Shown here: one piece after another, positions 14,604 to 20,375 of the stretch
How the letters are laid out: the number at the start of each line of letters is the position of its first letter
Position numbering within the stretch: the stretch's first letter is position 1
Assembly: GCA_030425945.1 (NCBI GenBank)
Contig: JAUHZL010000010.1
Coordinates: 1 to 20,375, forward strand
Length of the DNA: 20,375 nucleotides
Direction of reading: 5' to 3'
Source: Alphaproteobacteria bacterium
GTDB taxonomy: Bacteria > Pseudomonadota > Alphaproteobacteria > Rhodobacterales > Rhodobacteraceae
The notes under the pieces: generated by a model
What the model saw: the letters and a program-made list of their open reading frames with translations, nothing else
Databases searched by the model: none
What the model was told of the DNA's origin: nothing
Translations under genes and position numbers: made by a program

Positions 14604-15619
14604 GGCTGGAACCCCTTGGGACGGCGTGCAGAGCCGCGCAGGACGAGCGGCCCGGGAATGCGGATGTGGCGGGCCTCCGGCTCGCCGGCGATGCGGGAGA
14701 GAAGCGCCTCGACCGTCGCGCTGACCATCCGGTTGACCGGCTGGCGGATCGTGGTCAGGTCGTAGACCGGCCAGGCGGCGATCGGCACGTCGTCGTAGCC
14801 CACCACGGACACGTCCTCGGGCACCCGCAGGCCCAGCTCGAAGCGCAGGACGTCCATCACCGCGAAGGCCATGTGGTCGTTGCCGACGAAGACGGCGTCG
14901 GGGCGGTCCGGCGTGCCGAAGATCTCGCGCGCGACGGTGGCGGCGGTGTCGCGGTTGTACATGCCGTCGACCTCGGCAACGGCGGTCCGGCCCTGCGCGG
15001 CCAGCCCGTCGCGGAAGCCGCGCGCGCGGTCGCGCCCGGTCGACGAGCCCTGCCAGCCCGCGATATGGGCGATGCGGTCATGCCCGCCCGCGATCAGGAA
15101 CTGGGCGACCGCCCGTCCGCCCGCGATGTTGTCCGAGGTGACCTCGGACAGGCGCGGATCGTCCTGGCCCCGGTTGAACATGACGACCGGGATGCCCGAC
15201 GCCTCGCACAGGTTGGTCAGCTCGTTGGTCATCGCGACCGAGGCCGTGACGATGGCGTCCACCCGGTAGTCGAGCAGCTCGCGCATGACCTGCGCCACCC
15301 CCTCGGTCGAGTTCTCGGCCATGAAGACGAGGATGTGATAGCCCTCGGCCTGCAGCGCGCGGCTGAGGCGTTCCAGCGCGACCGGGTAGAACTGGTTGTC
15401 GAGATAGGCCACCACCAGCCCGATGATGCCGCTCTTGCCGGTGATCATCGCGCGGGCCAGCGGGTCGGGGCGGTAGCCGAGCTGCGTCGCGGCCTTCAGC
15501 ACCTTGGCCTTGGTCGCCGCCGAGGCCGAGGCGCCCGGCGTGAACACCCGGCTGACCGCAGACTGGCTGACCCCGGCGAGGCGGGCCACGTCCATCGAGG
15601 TGACCTTGCCCTCGCCCAT
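14600..15619 (-). CDS. LacI-family transcriptional regulator, internal to operon
   Basis: A 339-aa LacI/GalR regulator from ATG 15619, which shares one base with the SDR stop (TGATG). The helix-turn-helix is at about 8-27 (SMDVARLAGVSQSAVSRVF), the hinge follows as GYRPDPLARAMITGKSG (48-64), and the sugar-binding type 1 periplasmic fold occupies the rest, starting IIGLVVAYLDNQFYP. C-terminal LLSRIAGEPEARHIRIPGPLVLRGSARRP is typical. Longer in-frame versions would run into the SDR gene. A regulator translated within the middle of its own putative operon implies autoregulation and constant stoichiometry with the enzymes. Targets could be this operon, the ABC locus at 18870-20375, or both; effectors of the family are usually sugars or sugar acids but can be other small metabolites. 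Confidence 0.93.
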   Translation of the reverse strand: MGEGKVTSMDVARLAGVSQSAVSRVFTPGASASAATKAKVLKAATQLGYRPDPLARAMITGKSGIIGLVVAYLDNQFYPVALERLSRALQAEGYHILVFMAENSTEGVAQVMRELLDYRVDAIVTASVAMTNELTNLCEASGIPVVMFNRGQDDPRLSEVTSDNIAGGRAVAQFLIAGGHDRIAHIAGWQGSSTGRDRARGFRDGLAAQGRTAVAEVDGMYNRDTAATVAREIFGTPDRPDAVFVGNDHMAFAVMDVLRFELGLRVPEDVSVVGYDDVPIAAWPVYDLTTIRQPVNRMVSATVEALLSRIAGEPEARHIRIPGPLVLRGSARRPKGFQP

Positions 15620-16389
15620 CAGTCCGCCGTCCAGCCGCCGTCGACCAGCAGCGCCGTGCCCGTGACCAGCGCCGAGGCGTTGGAGGCGAGGAACAGGCAC
15701 GGCCCCATGATGTCCTCGAGCGCCCCGACCCGGCCCAGCTTGATCTTGCTTTCGATCCACGCCCGGCGCTCCGGGTTGGCGAAGGTCGCCTCGGTCAGCG
15801 GGGTGCGGATGAAGGTCGGGCAGAGGGTGTTGACCCGGATGCCGTGCGGCCCCCACTCGATCGCCATCGACTTGGTCATGCCCTCGAGCGCGTGCTTGGT
15901 CGCGGCATAGACCGCGCGGTCGATCCCGCCGACCACGCCCATCTGCGAGGAGACGTTGATCAGGCTGCCGGGCTTGCCCGCCGCCACCATTCCCCGCGCG
16001 ACCGCCCGGGTCAGGAAATACGCGGCGCGCACGTTGACGTCGAACACCGCGTCATAGTCGCCGGGTTGCGTGTCCAGCGCCGGGCTGTGCCGCGCGAGGC
16101 CCGCGGCGTTCACCAGCACGTCGAACGGCCCCTCGGCCGCGACCAGCGCGGCGGTCGCGTCGAGATCGGTGATGTCGTGCGCGCGCGCCGTCACCTGCGC
16201 CCCCTCGGCCGCCAGCGCGGCGCGCGCCTCCTCCAGCGGGCCCGCGCGGCGGGCGACCAGCGTGACGGCGGCCCCGGCGCGGGCGAGCGCGGTGGCGCAG
16301 GCCAGCCCGATCCCGGACGAGGCGCCGGTGACGAGGGCACGCCGGCCATCGAGCCGGAACGAGGGAGAGGCAGGCAGGGTCAGGGTCAT
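15619..16389 (-). CDS. Short-chain dehydrogenase/reductase (SDR)
   Basis: A classical SDR of 256 aa. The cofactor motif TGASSGIG (21-28) follows RRALV, NAAG is at 94-97, and the catalytic set is S148, Y161 and K165 (YAATK), with the N of the tetrad probably N119 in FDVNVRA. AEGAQVTARAHDITDLD (61-77) has an Asp placement suggesting NAD preference, though this is uncertain. The C-terminal IMGPCLFLASNASALVTGTALLVDGGWTAD is typical of FabG/polyol-dehydrogenase-like members. Oxidation of a secondary alcohol or reduction of a ketone is expected. It overlaps SnoaL-like (b) by ATGA upstream and the LacI gene by TGATG downstream. Chain length and fold are firm; substrate cannot be read. Confidence 0.94.
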   Translation of the reverse strand: MTLTLPASPSFRLDGRRALVTGASSGIGLACATALARAGAAVTLVARRAGPLEEARAALAAEGAQVTARAHDITDLDATAALVAAEGPFDVLVNAAGLARHSPALDTQPGDYDAVFDVNVRAAYFLTRAVARGMVAAGKPGSLINVSSQMGVVGGIDRAVYAATKHALEGMTKSMAIEWGPHGIRVNTLCPTFIRTPLTEATFANPERRAWIESKIKLGRVGALEDIMGPCLFLASNASALVTGTALLVDGGWTAD

Positions 16390-17423
16390 GGGGCAAGCGG
16401 GTCCGGCAGCGTGATCGGTCCGGTCGCGCGCGCCTTGTTGAACTCGCGCATCCGGCCCAGCACATCGACGCCCAACTGGGCGTAGAGATCAAGCAGATCG
16501 ACCAGCACCCAGTTCTCGCGGATCAGGCCGTTCTCCAGCCGCCAGAAGTCGAGGCTGCGCAACAGCACCTCGCGGCCGACGGGCGGAATGCCCAGCCAGC
16601 CGTCCCCGGTCAGGGTCAGGCGCATGTTGGGCCAGCCGGTTTCGGCGACATAGGCCCCCTGCCCGATCCAGTGGGACATCAGGTCGCCCAGCGCGTCGAG
16701 CTTGCGGTCGGGCATCCCGCGCAGGAAGGGGATCTGGTGCCAGTGCCGGAAGCCCGCAATGCCGCGCCCGGTGCCGATCCCGGCGGGGCCGTACCAGTTG
16801 AAGCGCGGGTGCCAGAACCGGTCCAGCTCCATCACCGCCGGGTCGGGGTTGCCCGGGTAGCGGCAGAGCGCGGTCAGCATCCCGATCACGTGGTCGAGCG
16901 CCGCCTGCCCGTCGCCCGTGGCCGTCAGGCCGTCGCCCGAGGCGGGCGCGGGCGTCGCGAGGAACGCGCCCAGTTGCGGCGCCATCGGCCAGGCGCGGGC
17001 CTGCATCATCAGCTCGGGGATGTCCCAGATCGCCTGCATTCGTGTCACCCGGCCGTCTTCGAGCCGGAAGAACTCGTGATAGCGCATGTGGGCCAGGTGC
17101 CCGGTCGGCGGGATGCCGAGGAAGGGCGCGAGGAAGGTGCCCATGTAGCAGCCCATCGCCGCGACCCAGTCCTGCCCCTCGGGCGTGGTCCCGGCCATCA
17201 GGATCATGTCGCGCCGCTCAAGGTCCGGCATCGCCGCCGCGAGCGGGGCGAGGCAGGTATCGACGAAGGCCGCCCCGGCCAGGTCGCCGAACGGGTGGCA
17301 GAGGTGCAGCACCGCGTCGGGTGCCACCAGTTCGTCCCAGGCCGCGCGCACGGTCGCGGTGTCGTAATCCGCCGCGGCGGCGCGGAACCGCGCCAGCCGG
17401 GCCTTCAGCGCCTCGGGGGTCAT
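16386..17423 (-). CDS. Two-domain NTF2/SnoaL-like protein (b)
   Basis: A 345-aa protein with two SnoaL/NTF2-like modules. The first spans about 10-145: long N-terminal helix, VRAAWDELVAPDAVLHLCHPFGDLAG, then MRYHEFFRLEDGRVTRMQAIWDIPELM, the usual sheet ending in a wide strand. The second spans about 185-330: YPGNPDPAVMELDRFWHPRFNWYGPAGIGTGRGIAGFRHWHQIPFLRGMPD, then LDFWRLENGLIRENWVLVDLLDLYAQLGVDVL, a C-terminus shared by many SnoaL-like cyclase annotations. His and Asp residues in the pockets are abundant but not assignable without alignment. Start codon ATG 17423 is preceded by GGAGACGACGA, and the gap from the HpsN-like stop is 24 bp. The stop overlaps the SDR start as ATGA. Probable roles are isomerase, hydratase/dehydratase or cyclase; this is a family-level call only. 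Confidence 0.82.
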   Translation of the reverse strand: MTPEALKARLARFRAAAADYDTATVRAAWDELVAPDAVLHLCHPFGDLAGAAFVDTCLAPLAAAMPDLERRDMILMAGTTPEGQDWVAAMGCYMGTFLAPFLGIPPTGHLAHMRYHEFFRLEDGRVTRMQAIWDIPELMMQARAWPMAPQLGAFLATPAPASGDGLTATGDGQAALDHVIGMLTALCRYPGNPDPAVMELDRFWHPRFNWYGPAGIGTGRGIAGFRHWHQIPFLRGMPDRKLDALGDLMSHWIGQGAYVAETGWPNMRLTLTGDGWLGIPPVGREVLLRSLDFWRLENGLIRENWVLVDLLDLYAQLGVDVLGRMREFNKARATGPITLPDPLAP

Positions 17424-17447
17424 TCGTCGTCTCCGCGTCCTTGGGGG

Positions 17448-18755
17448 TTATTCCGCCGCGACGCCATAAGGCACGTTGCGCCCGCCATAGCGCCGGACGC
17501 GGATGTTGCACTGTTCGGCATGGCCGACGAAGCCCTCCAGCATGCAGAGCCGCGAGCCGTACTCGCCCACCAGCGCCGCCGCCGCGTCGGTGGTGACGCG
17601 CTGGTAGCTGTGGGTCTTGAGGAACTTGCCGACCCAGAGCCCGCCGGTATAGCGCCCGGCCTTCTTCGTCGGCAGGGTGTGGTTGGTGCCGATGACCTTG
17701 TCGCCGTTCGCCACGTTGGTGCGCGGCCCGAGGAACAGCGCGCCGTAGCTGTGCATGTTCTCGAGATACCAGTCGTCGCGGTCGGTCATCACCTGCACGT
17801 GCTCGTAGGCCATGTCGTTGGCGACCCGCAGCATCTCGTCATGGTCGGCGCAGAGGATCACGTCGCCGTAGTCCGCCCAGGACACCCGCGCGGTCTCGGC
17901 GGTCGGCAGGATCGCGAGCAGCCGGTCGATCTCGGCCAGCGTCGCCTCGGCGAGGCGGCGCGAATTGGTGATCAGGCAGGCGGGCGAGTTGTAGCCGTGC
18001 TCGGCCTGCCCCAACAGGTCGGTGGCGCAAAGCTCGGCGTCCACCGTGTCGTCCGCGATCACCATGGTCTCGGTCGGCCCGGCGAAGAGGTCGATGCCGA
18101 CGCGGCCATAGAGCTGGCGCTTGGCCTCCGCGACGAAGGCGTTGCCCGGGCCGACCAGCATGTGAACCGGCTCGAGGCTCTCGGTCCCGAGCGCCATCGC
18201 GCCGACGGCCTGGATCCCGCCGAGGCAGAGGATCTCGTGCGCCCCGCCCAGGTGCATCGCGGCCACGATCGCCGGGTGCGGCGCCCCGTTGACCGGCGGT
18301 GCCGAGGCGACGATGCGCGGCACGCCCGCGACGGTCGCGGTCAGCACCGACATGTGGGCCGAGGCCACCATCGGGAACTTGCCGCCCGGCACGTAGCAGC
18401 CGACCGACTGCACGGGGATGTTGCGGTGCCCGAGGATCACGCCCGGCAGGGTCTCGACCTCGACATCGGTCATCGAGGCGCGCTGCGCCTCGGCGAAGCG
18501 GCGGATCTGGTCCTGCGCGAACCGGATGTCCTCCATGTCGCGGGCGCTGACCTTCTGCATCGCCGCCTCGATCTCGGAGGGGGTCAGGCGAAACGCCTCG
18601 GGCGTGTAGCGGTCGAACTTCTCCGACAGCTCGCGGACCGCGGCGTCGCCCCGCGTCTCGATGTCCTTCAGGATCGCCTCGACCGTGGCGCGCACCTTCG
18701 CGTCGTCCTCGGCCCGGTCCGCTTCGGGTTTGCCCCGCTTGAGATACTCGGCCAT
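17448..18755 (-). CDS. HisD-family dehydrogenase, sulfopropanediol 3-dehydrogenase (HpsN)-like
   Basis: A 435-aa NAD-dependent zinc dehydrogenase of the histidinol dehydrogenase family. Metal and catalytic residues by analogy with HisD are present: Q250 and H253 (LLGQAEHGYNS), D352 (NGDKVIG), H412 (FVGHAEQCN) and the catalytic E318-H319 (MAYEHVQ). It differs from biosynthetic HisD by GCYVPGGKFPMVASAHMSVLTATVAGV (119-145) and GPTETMVIAD (226-235, against GPSEI in HisD), which I associate with the HpsN branch that oxidises 2,3-dihydroxypropane-1-sulfonate or other polyhydroxy compounds. No his genes surround it, so histidine biosynthesis is unlikely. The start has a strong AGGAGGAG ribosome site. 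It sits between an ABC ATPase gene (114-bp gap) and the coupled SnoaL-SDR-LacI series (24-bp gap). HpsN activity itself is unproven; other hydroxyacids or polyols fit. Confidence 0.88.
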   Translation of the reverse strand: MAEYLKRGKPEADRAEDDAKVRATVEAILKDIETRGDAAVRELSEKFDRYTPEAFRLTPSEIEAAMQKVSARDMEDIRFAQDQIRRFAEAQRASMTDVEVETLPGVILGHRNIPVQSVGCYVPGGKFPMVASAHMSVLTATVAGVPRIVASAPPVNGAPHPAIVAAMHLGGAHEILCLGGIQAVGAMALGTESLEPVHMLVGPGNAFVAEAKRQLYGRVGIDLFAGPTETMVIADDTVDAELCATDLLGQAEHGYNSPACLITNSRRLAEATLAEIDRLLAILPTAETARVSWADYGDVILCADHDEMLRVANDMAYEHVQVMTDRDDWYLENMHSYGALFLGPRTNVANGDKVIGTNHTLPTKKAGRYTGGLWVGKFLKTHSYQRVTTDAAAALVGEYGSRLCMLEGFVGHAEQCNIRVRRYGGRNVPYGVAAE

Positions 18756-18770
18756 GTGTCTCCTCCTGCC

Positions 18771-18791
18771 GGGCGGGCGGGCGGGGGTGGG
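18771..18791 (+). promoter_or_regulatory. G-quadruplex-type motif upstream of the HpsN-like gene
   Basis: The plus strand reads as G3-C-G3-C-G3-C-G5-T-G3, five runs with single-base loops, fitting the classical intramolecular G4 pattern. It lies 15 bp upstream of the gene start codon, next to its ribosome site, in the 114-bp gap after the ABC ATPase gene. Because the gene is on the minus strand, the G-rich strand is the template and the mRNA leader is C-rich. The rest of the gap has only a 4-bp stem (18793-18803) and no convincing terminator. Confidence 0.5.
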
Positions 18792-18869
18792 TGCCCCGCG
18801 GGCCTCCGGCTGTTGCCTGTCTGGGTCGGTGGGGCGACGACAACGCCGCGCCGCGAGATACGGGGATGC

Positions 18870-19925
18870 TCAGCTGTCGAGGCGCGCGCCGCTCCCGCTG
18901 TCGAAGAGGTGGCAGATCCCCGCCGGCACCGCGGCCGCGAAGGGATCGCCGATCTCGGCCCGGAAATCCTTGGGCGCCTTGACCGACACCAGCGCGCCCC
19001 CGGCGCGGACAGTGACCATCGTGGCGTCGCCCAGCAGTTCGAGCGAGTAGATCGGGGCGGCGATCTCGTGGCGGTCGCCGGTGCCCGGGGTGGCGTCCTC
19101 GGCCCGGAAGCCCAGCGTCACGCGCCCGGCGTGGGTGGCGGGCAGGCCCGAGATCGTCACGTTCGGCCCGGTGAAGGTACCGTTCCTGAGGTCGCCCTCC
19201 ATCAGATTCATGGCGGGGCTGCCGATGAAGCCCGCGACGAAGGTGTTCGCGGGCCGGTCGTAGATGTCGGTCGGCGTGCCGACCTGCTGCACGACACCCT
19301 TGTTCATCACCACCACGCGGTCGGCGAGCGTCATCGCCTCGATCTGGTCATGGGTGACGTAGACCGTGGTGACCTGCAACTCGTGGCTCAGGTTCTTGAT
19401 CTGCGCGCGGGTCGAGACCCGCAGCTTGGCGTCGAGGTTCGACAGCGGCTCGTCCATCAGGAACACGTTCGGCTGCCGCACGATGGCGCGGGCAAGCGCC
19501 ACGCGCTGCCGCTGGCCGCCGGACAGTTCTGCCGGGCGGCGGTGCAGGAAGTCGGTCAGCTCCACCATCTCGGCGGCGCGCATCACGCGCTCCTTGTGCT
19601 CGGTCTCGGCGATGCCGCGCACCTTCAGGGGGAAGCGGATGTTCTCGTAGACGTTCATGTTCGGGTAGAGCGCGTAGGACTGGAACACCATCGCGATGTC
19701 CCGGTCCTTCGGGTCGAGGTCGTTGACCCGCTTGCCGTCGAACAGGATATCGCCCTCGGTGACATCCTCGAGCCCCGCGATCATCCGCATCGTCGTGGTC
19801 TTGCCGCAGCCCGAAGGCCCGAGCAGCACCAGGAACTCGCGATCCGCGATGGTCAGGTCGAACTCGTGCACGCCGACGAAGGAGCCCCAGCGCTTCGAGA
19901 TATTGGCCAGCCGGACCTCTGCCAT
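18870..19925 (-). CDS. UgpC/MalK-type ABC transporter ATPase (sugar/polyol import)
   Basis: ATP-binding subunit of a carbohydrate-uptake-1 importer, 351 aa from ATG 19925. A longer in-frame form, beginning near 20306, would overlap the divergent gene and is rejected. Walker A is GPSGCGKT (36-43), Q-loop MVFQSYALYPNMNVYENI (79-96), signature LSGGQRQRVALARA (134-147), Walker B VFLMDEPLSNLDAKLR (154-169) and switch His H192 (THDQIEAM). The C-terminal regulatory TOBE-like domain covers about 235-345 (GFIGSPAMNLMEGDL; LGFRAEDATP; YSLELLGDATMV), so it is the long type with a regulatory domain. The family moves sugars, sugar alcohols or glycerol-phosphate. It is divergent from the solute-binding protein gene and followed by the HpsN-like gene, so ligand and dehydrogenase substrate may be linked. 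No permease genes are seen; they may lie beyond the right edge. Confidence 0.94.
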   Translation of the reverse strand: MAEVRLANISKRWGSFVGVHEFDLTIADREFLVLLGPSGCGKTTTMRMIAGLEDVTEGDILFDGKRVNDLDPKDRDIAMVFQSYALYPNMNVYENIRFPLKVRGIAETEHKERVMRAAEMVELTDFLHRRPAELSGGQRQRVALARAIVRQPNVFLMDEPLSNLDAKLRVSTRAQIKNLSHELQVTTVYVTHDQIEAMTLADRVVVMNKGVVQQVGTPTDIYDRPANTFVAGFIGSPAMNLMEGDLRNGTFTGPNVTISGLPATHAGRVTLGFRAEDATPGTGDRHEIAAPIYSLELLGDATMVTVRAGGALVSVKAPKDFRAEIGDPFAAAVPAGICHLFDSGSGARLDS

Positions 19926-20196
19926 GACCGCACCCCTGCATAAAATTGCATACGATTGCGCAAACTCTAGGCCCGAATCGATTTCTGCGGCAAGGACTAT
20001 TTCTGCAATGGATTTGCGACAAGCTGCAAACTCGATGCTTGCATTATGACAAGCGAAAGTCATGCTGTTGCAGGCGTATGCATAGCTGCCCCGATTCGGG
20101 CGGCAGCCCGCGCCAACGGACGCGGCCGCGGCCGCAAACGACATGACGCGCCCCCGCGCACCGGGGCGCAGACAAGGACCTGGGAGGGTCGTGGAC
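19926..20196. promoter_or_regulatory. Divergent ABC ATPase / binding-protein intergenic region with dyads
   Basis: This 271-bp, relatively AT-rich gap separates the ATPase gene from the binding-protein gene. Visible sites include two dyads of the same 5-8-5 layout with centres 24 bp apart: TTTGC-N8-GCAAA (20013-20030) and GCTTG-N8-CAAGC (20037-20054). An inverted pair TGCATACG (19947-19954) / CGTATGCA (20075-20082) brackets them 120 bp apart. A direct repeat ATTTCTGC occurs at 19981 and 19999, and a TTGCGCAA palindrome at 19956-19963. Such spacing suits paired regulator binding sites or looping, but I cannot assign a regulator. No clean sigma-70 promoter stands out on either strand. Confidence 0.55.
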
Positions 20197-20375
20197 ATGC
20201 AATTCTGGAAAACGACGGCAGCGGCTTCGGCGCTTGCCCTTCTGAGCGGGACGACCGCGATGGCAGCCTGCGGCATCGGCGCGGGCAACGTGACCATCCT
20301 CGGCAACGACTTCCCCGCCCTGCAGGCGGTGGTCGCCGGGGCGAAGGCCTGCGAGGGCGACGGCCTGACCGTGGA
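20197..20375 (+). CDS. Family 1 extracellular solute-binding protein (3' end beyond window)
   Basis: First 59 codons of a periplasmic binding protein for the adjacent sugar/polyol-type importer. ATG 20197 is chosen because GGAGGG lies about 8 nt upstream; a GTG at 20191 would be too close to it. The N-terminus (MQFWKTTAAASALALLSG) is a Sec signal peptide, with likely cleavage near AMA-A (residues 21-23). The mature start reads CGIGAGNVTILGNDFPALQAVVAGAKAC. Its two Cys (24 and 51) are placed as in a group of solute-binding proteins I recall with an N-terminal disulfide, so the AMAAC stretch is probably not a lipobox. The frame is open to the right edge. Confidence 0.85.
   Translation, partial: MQFWKTTAAASALALLSGTTAMAACGIGAGNVTILGNDFPALQAVVAGAKACEGDGLTV

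Noticed and set aside
17448..18755. Biosynthetic histidinol dehydrogenase (hisD)
   Set aside because: No other his genes nearby, and the substrate-region sequence deviates from HisD towards HpsN-like enzymes.
16671..19943. 1090-aa open frame on the plus strand
   Set aside because: It runs antisense to four genes with clear family motifs, is Arg/His/Gly-rich with no recognisable domain, and reflects stop-poor frames in GC-rich DNA.
20260..20272. Lipobox in the family 1 binding protein (AMAAC)
   Set aside because: The -3 residue is Met and the Cys probably pairs with a second Cys at 51, a pattern of soluble periplasmic proteins.

Overview
The window is visibly very GC-rich, single-copy chromosomal-type DNA, packed with catabolic, transport and regulatory genes. 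Gene content (liv-type and UgpC/MalK-type ABC importers, a maleylacetate reductase, an HpsN-like HisD paralogue, LysR and LacI regulators) and a GC-hairpin intergenic element typical of the group suggest an alphaproteobacterium, most likely Rhodobacteraceae. This is inferred from family resemblance; no rRNA or other phylogenetic marker is present. I see no tRNA, rRNA, CRISPR array, transposase or phage gene.

Region 1 (1-8776, all minus strand) is an aromatic-catabolism and uptake operon. In transcription order it holds maleylacetate reductase, a Tat-type periplasmic binding protein, livG, a class A FAD hydroxylase, livF, livH, livM and a TfdB-like phenol hydroxylase whose 3' end runs off the left edge. 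The FAD hydroxylase lies between livG and livF with ATGA overlaps on both sides, so importer and hydroxylase are probably made together. Two hydroxylases plus maleylacetate reductase point to a hydroxyquinol or hydroquinone type lower pathway. The ring-cleavage dioxygenase is not visible and may lie just beyond the left edge. A LysR gene (8869-9816, plus strand) is divergent from the operon, and their 92-bp intergenic region carries strikingly symmetric promoter and operator elements.

Region 2 (9823-18755, all minus strand) is a second tightly packed operon. In transcription order it holds an HpsN-like HisD-family dehydrogenase, a two-domain SnoaL/NTF2-like protein, an SDR, a LacI regulator, a second two-domain NTF2-like protein, a bicupin, a quinone-oxidoreductase-like MDR, a stand-alone MetE-C-like zinc methyltransferase and an alpha/beta hydrolase. 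The last eight overlap by 1 to 4 nt at every junction (TGATG or ATGA), so they look like one translationally coupled unit. I do not recognise its substrate; it is the best candidate here for an undescribed pathway.

Region 3 (18870-20375) is a sugar/polyol-type ABC import locus: a UgpC/MalK-like ATPase on the minus strand and a divergent plus-strand family 1 solute-binding protein cut by the right edge. Their 271-bp intergenic region is relatively AT-rich and contains several dyads.

A plausible overall reading is three import or catabolism modules with their own regulators, sharing an end in central metabolism (3-oxoadipate for region 1). Links between the modules are inferred from proximity only.
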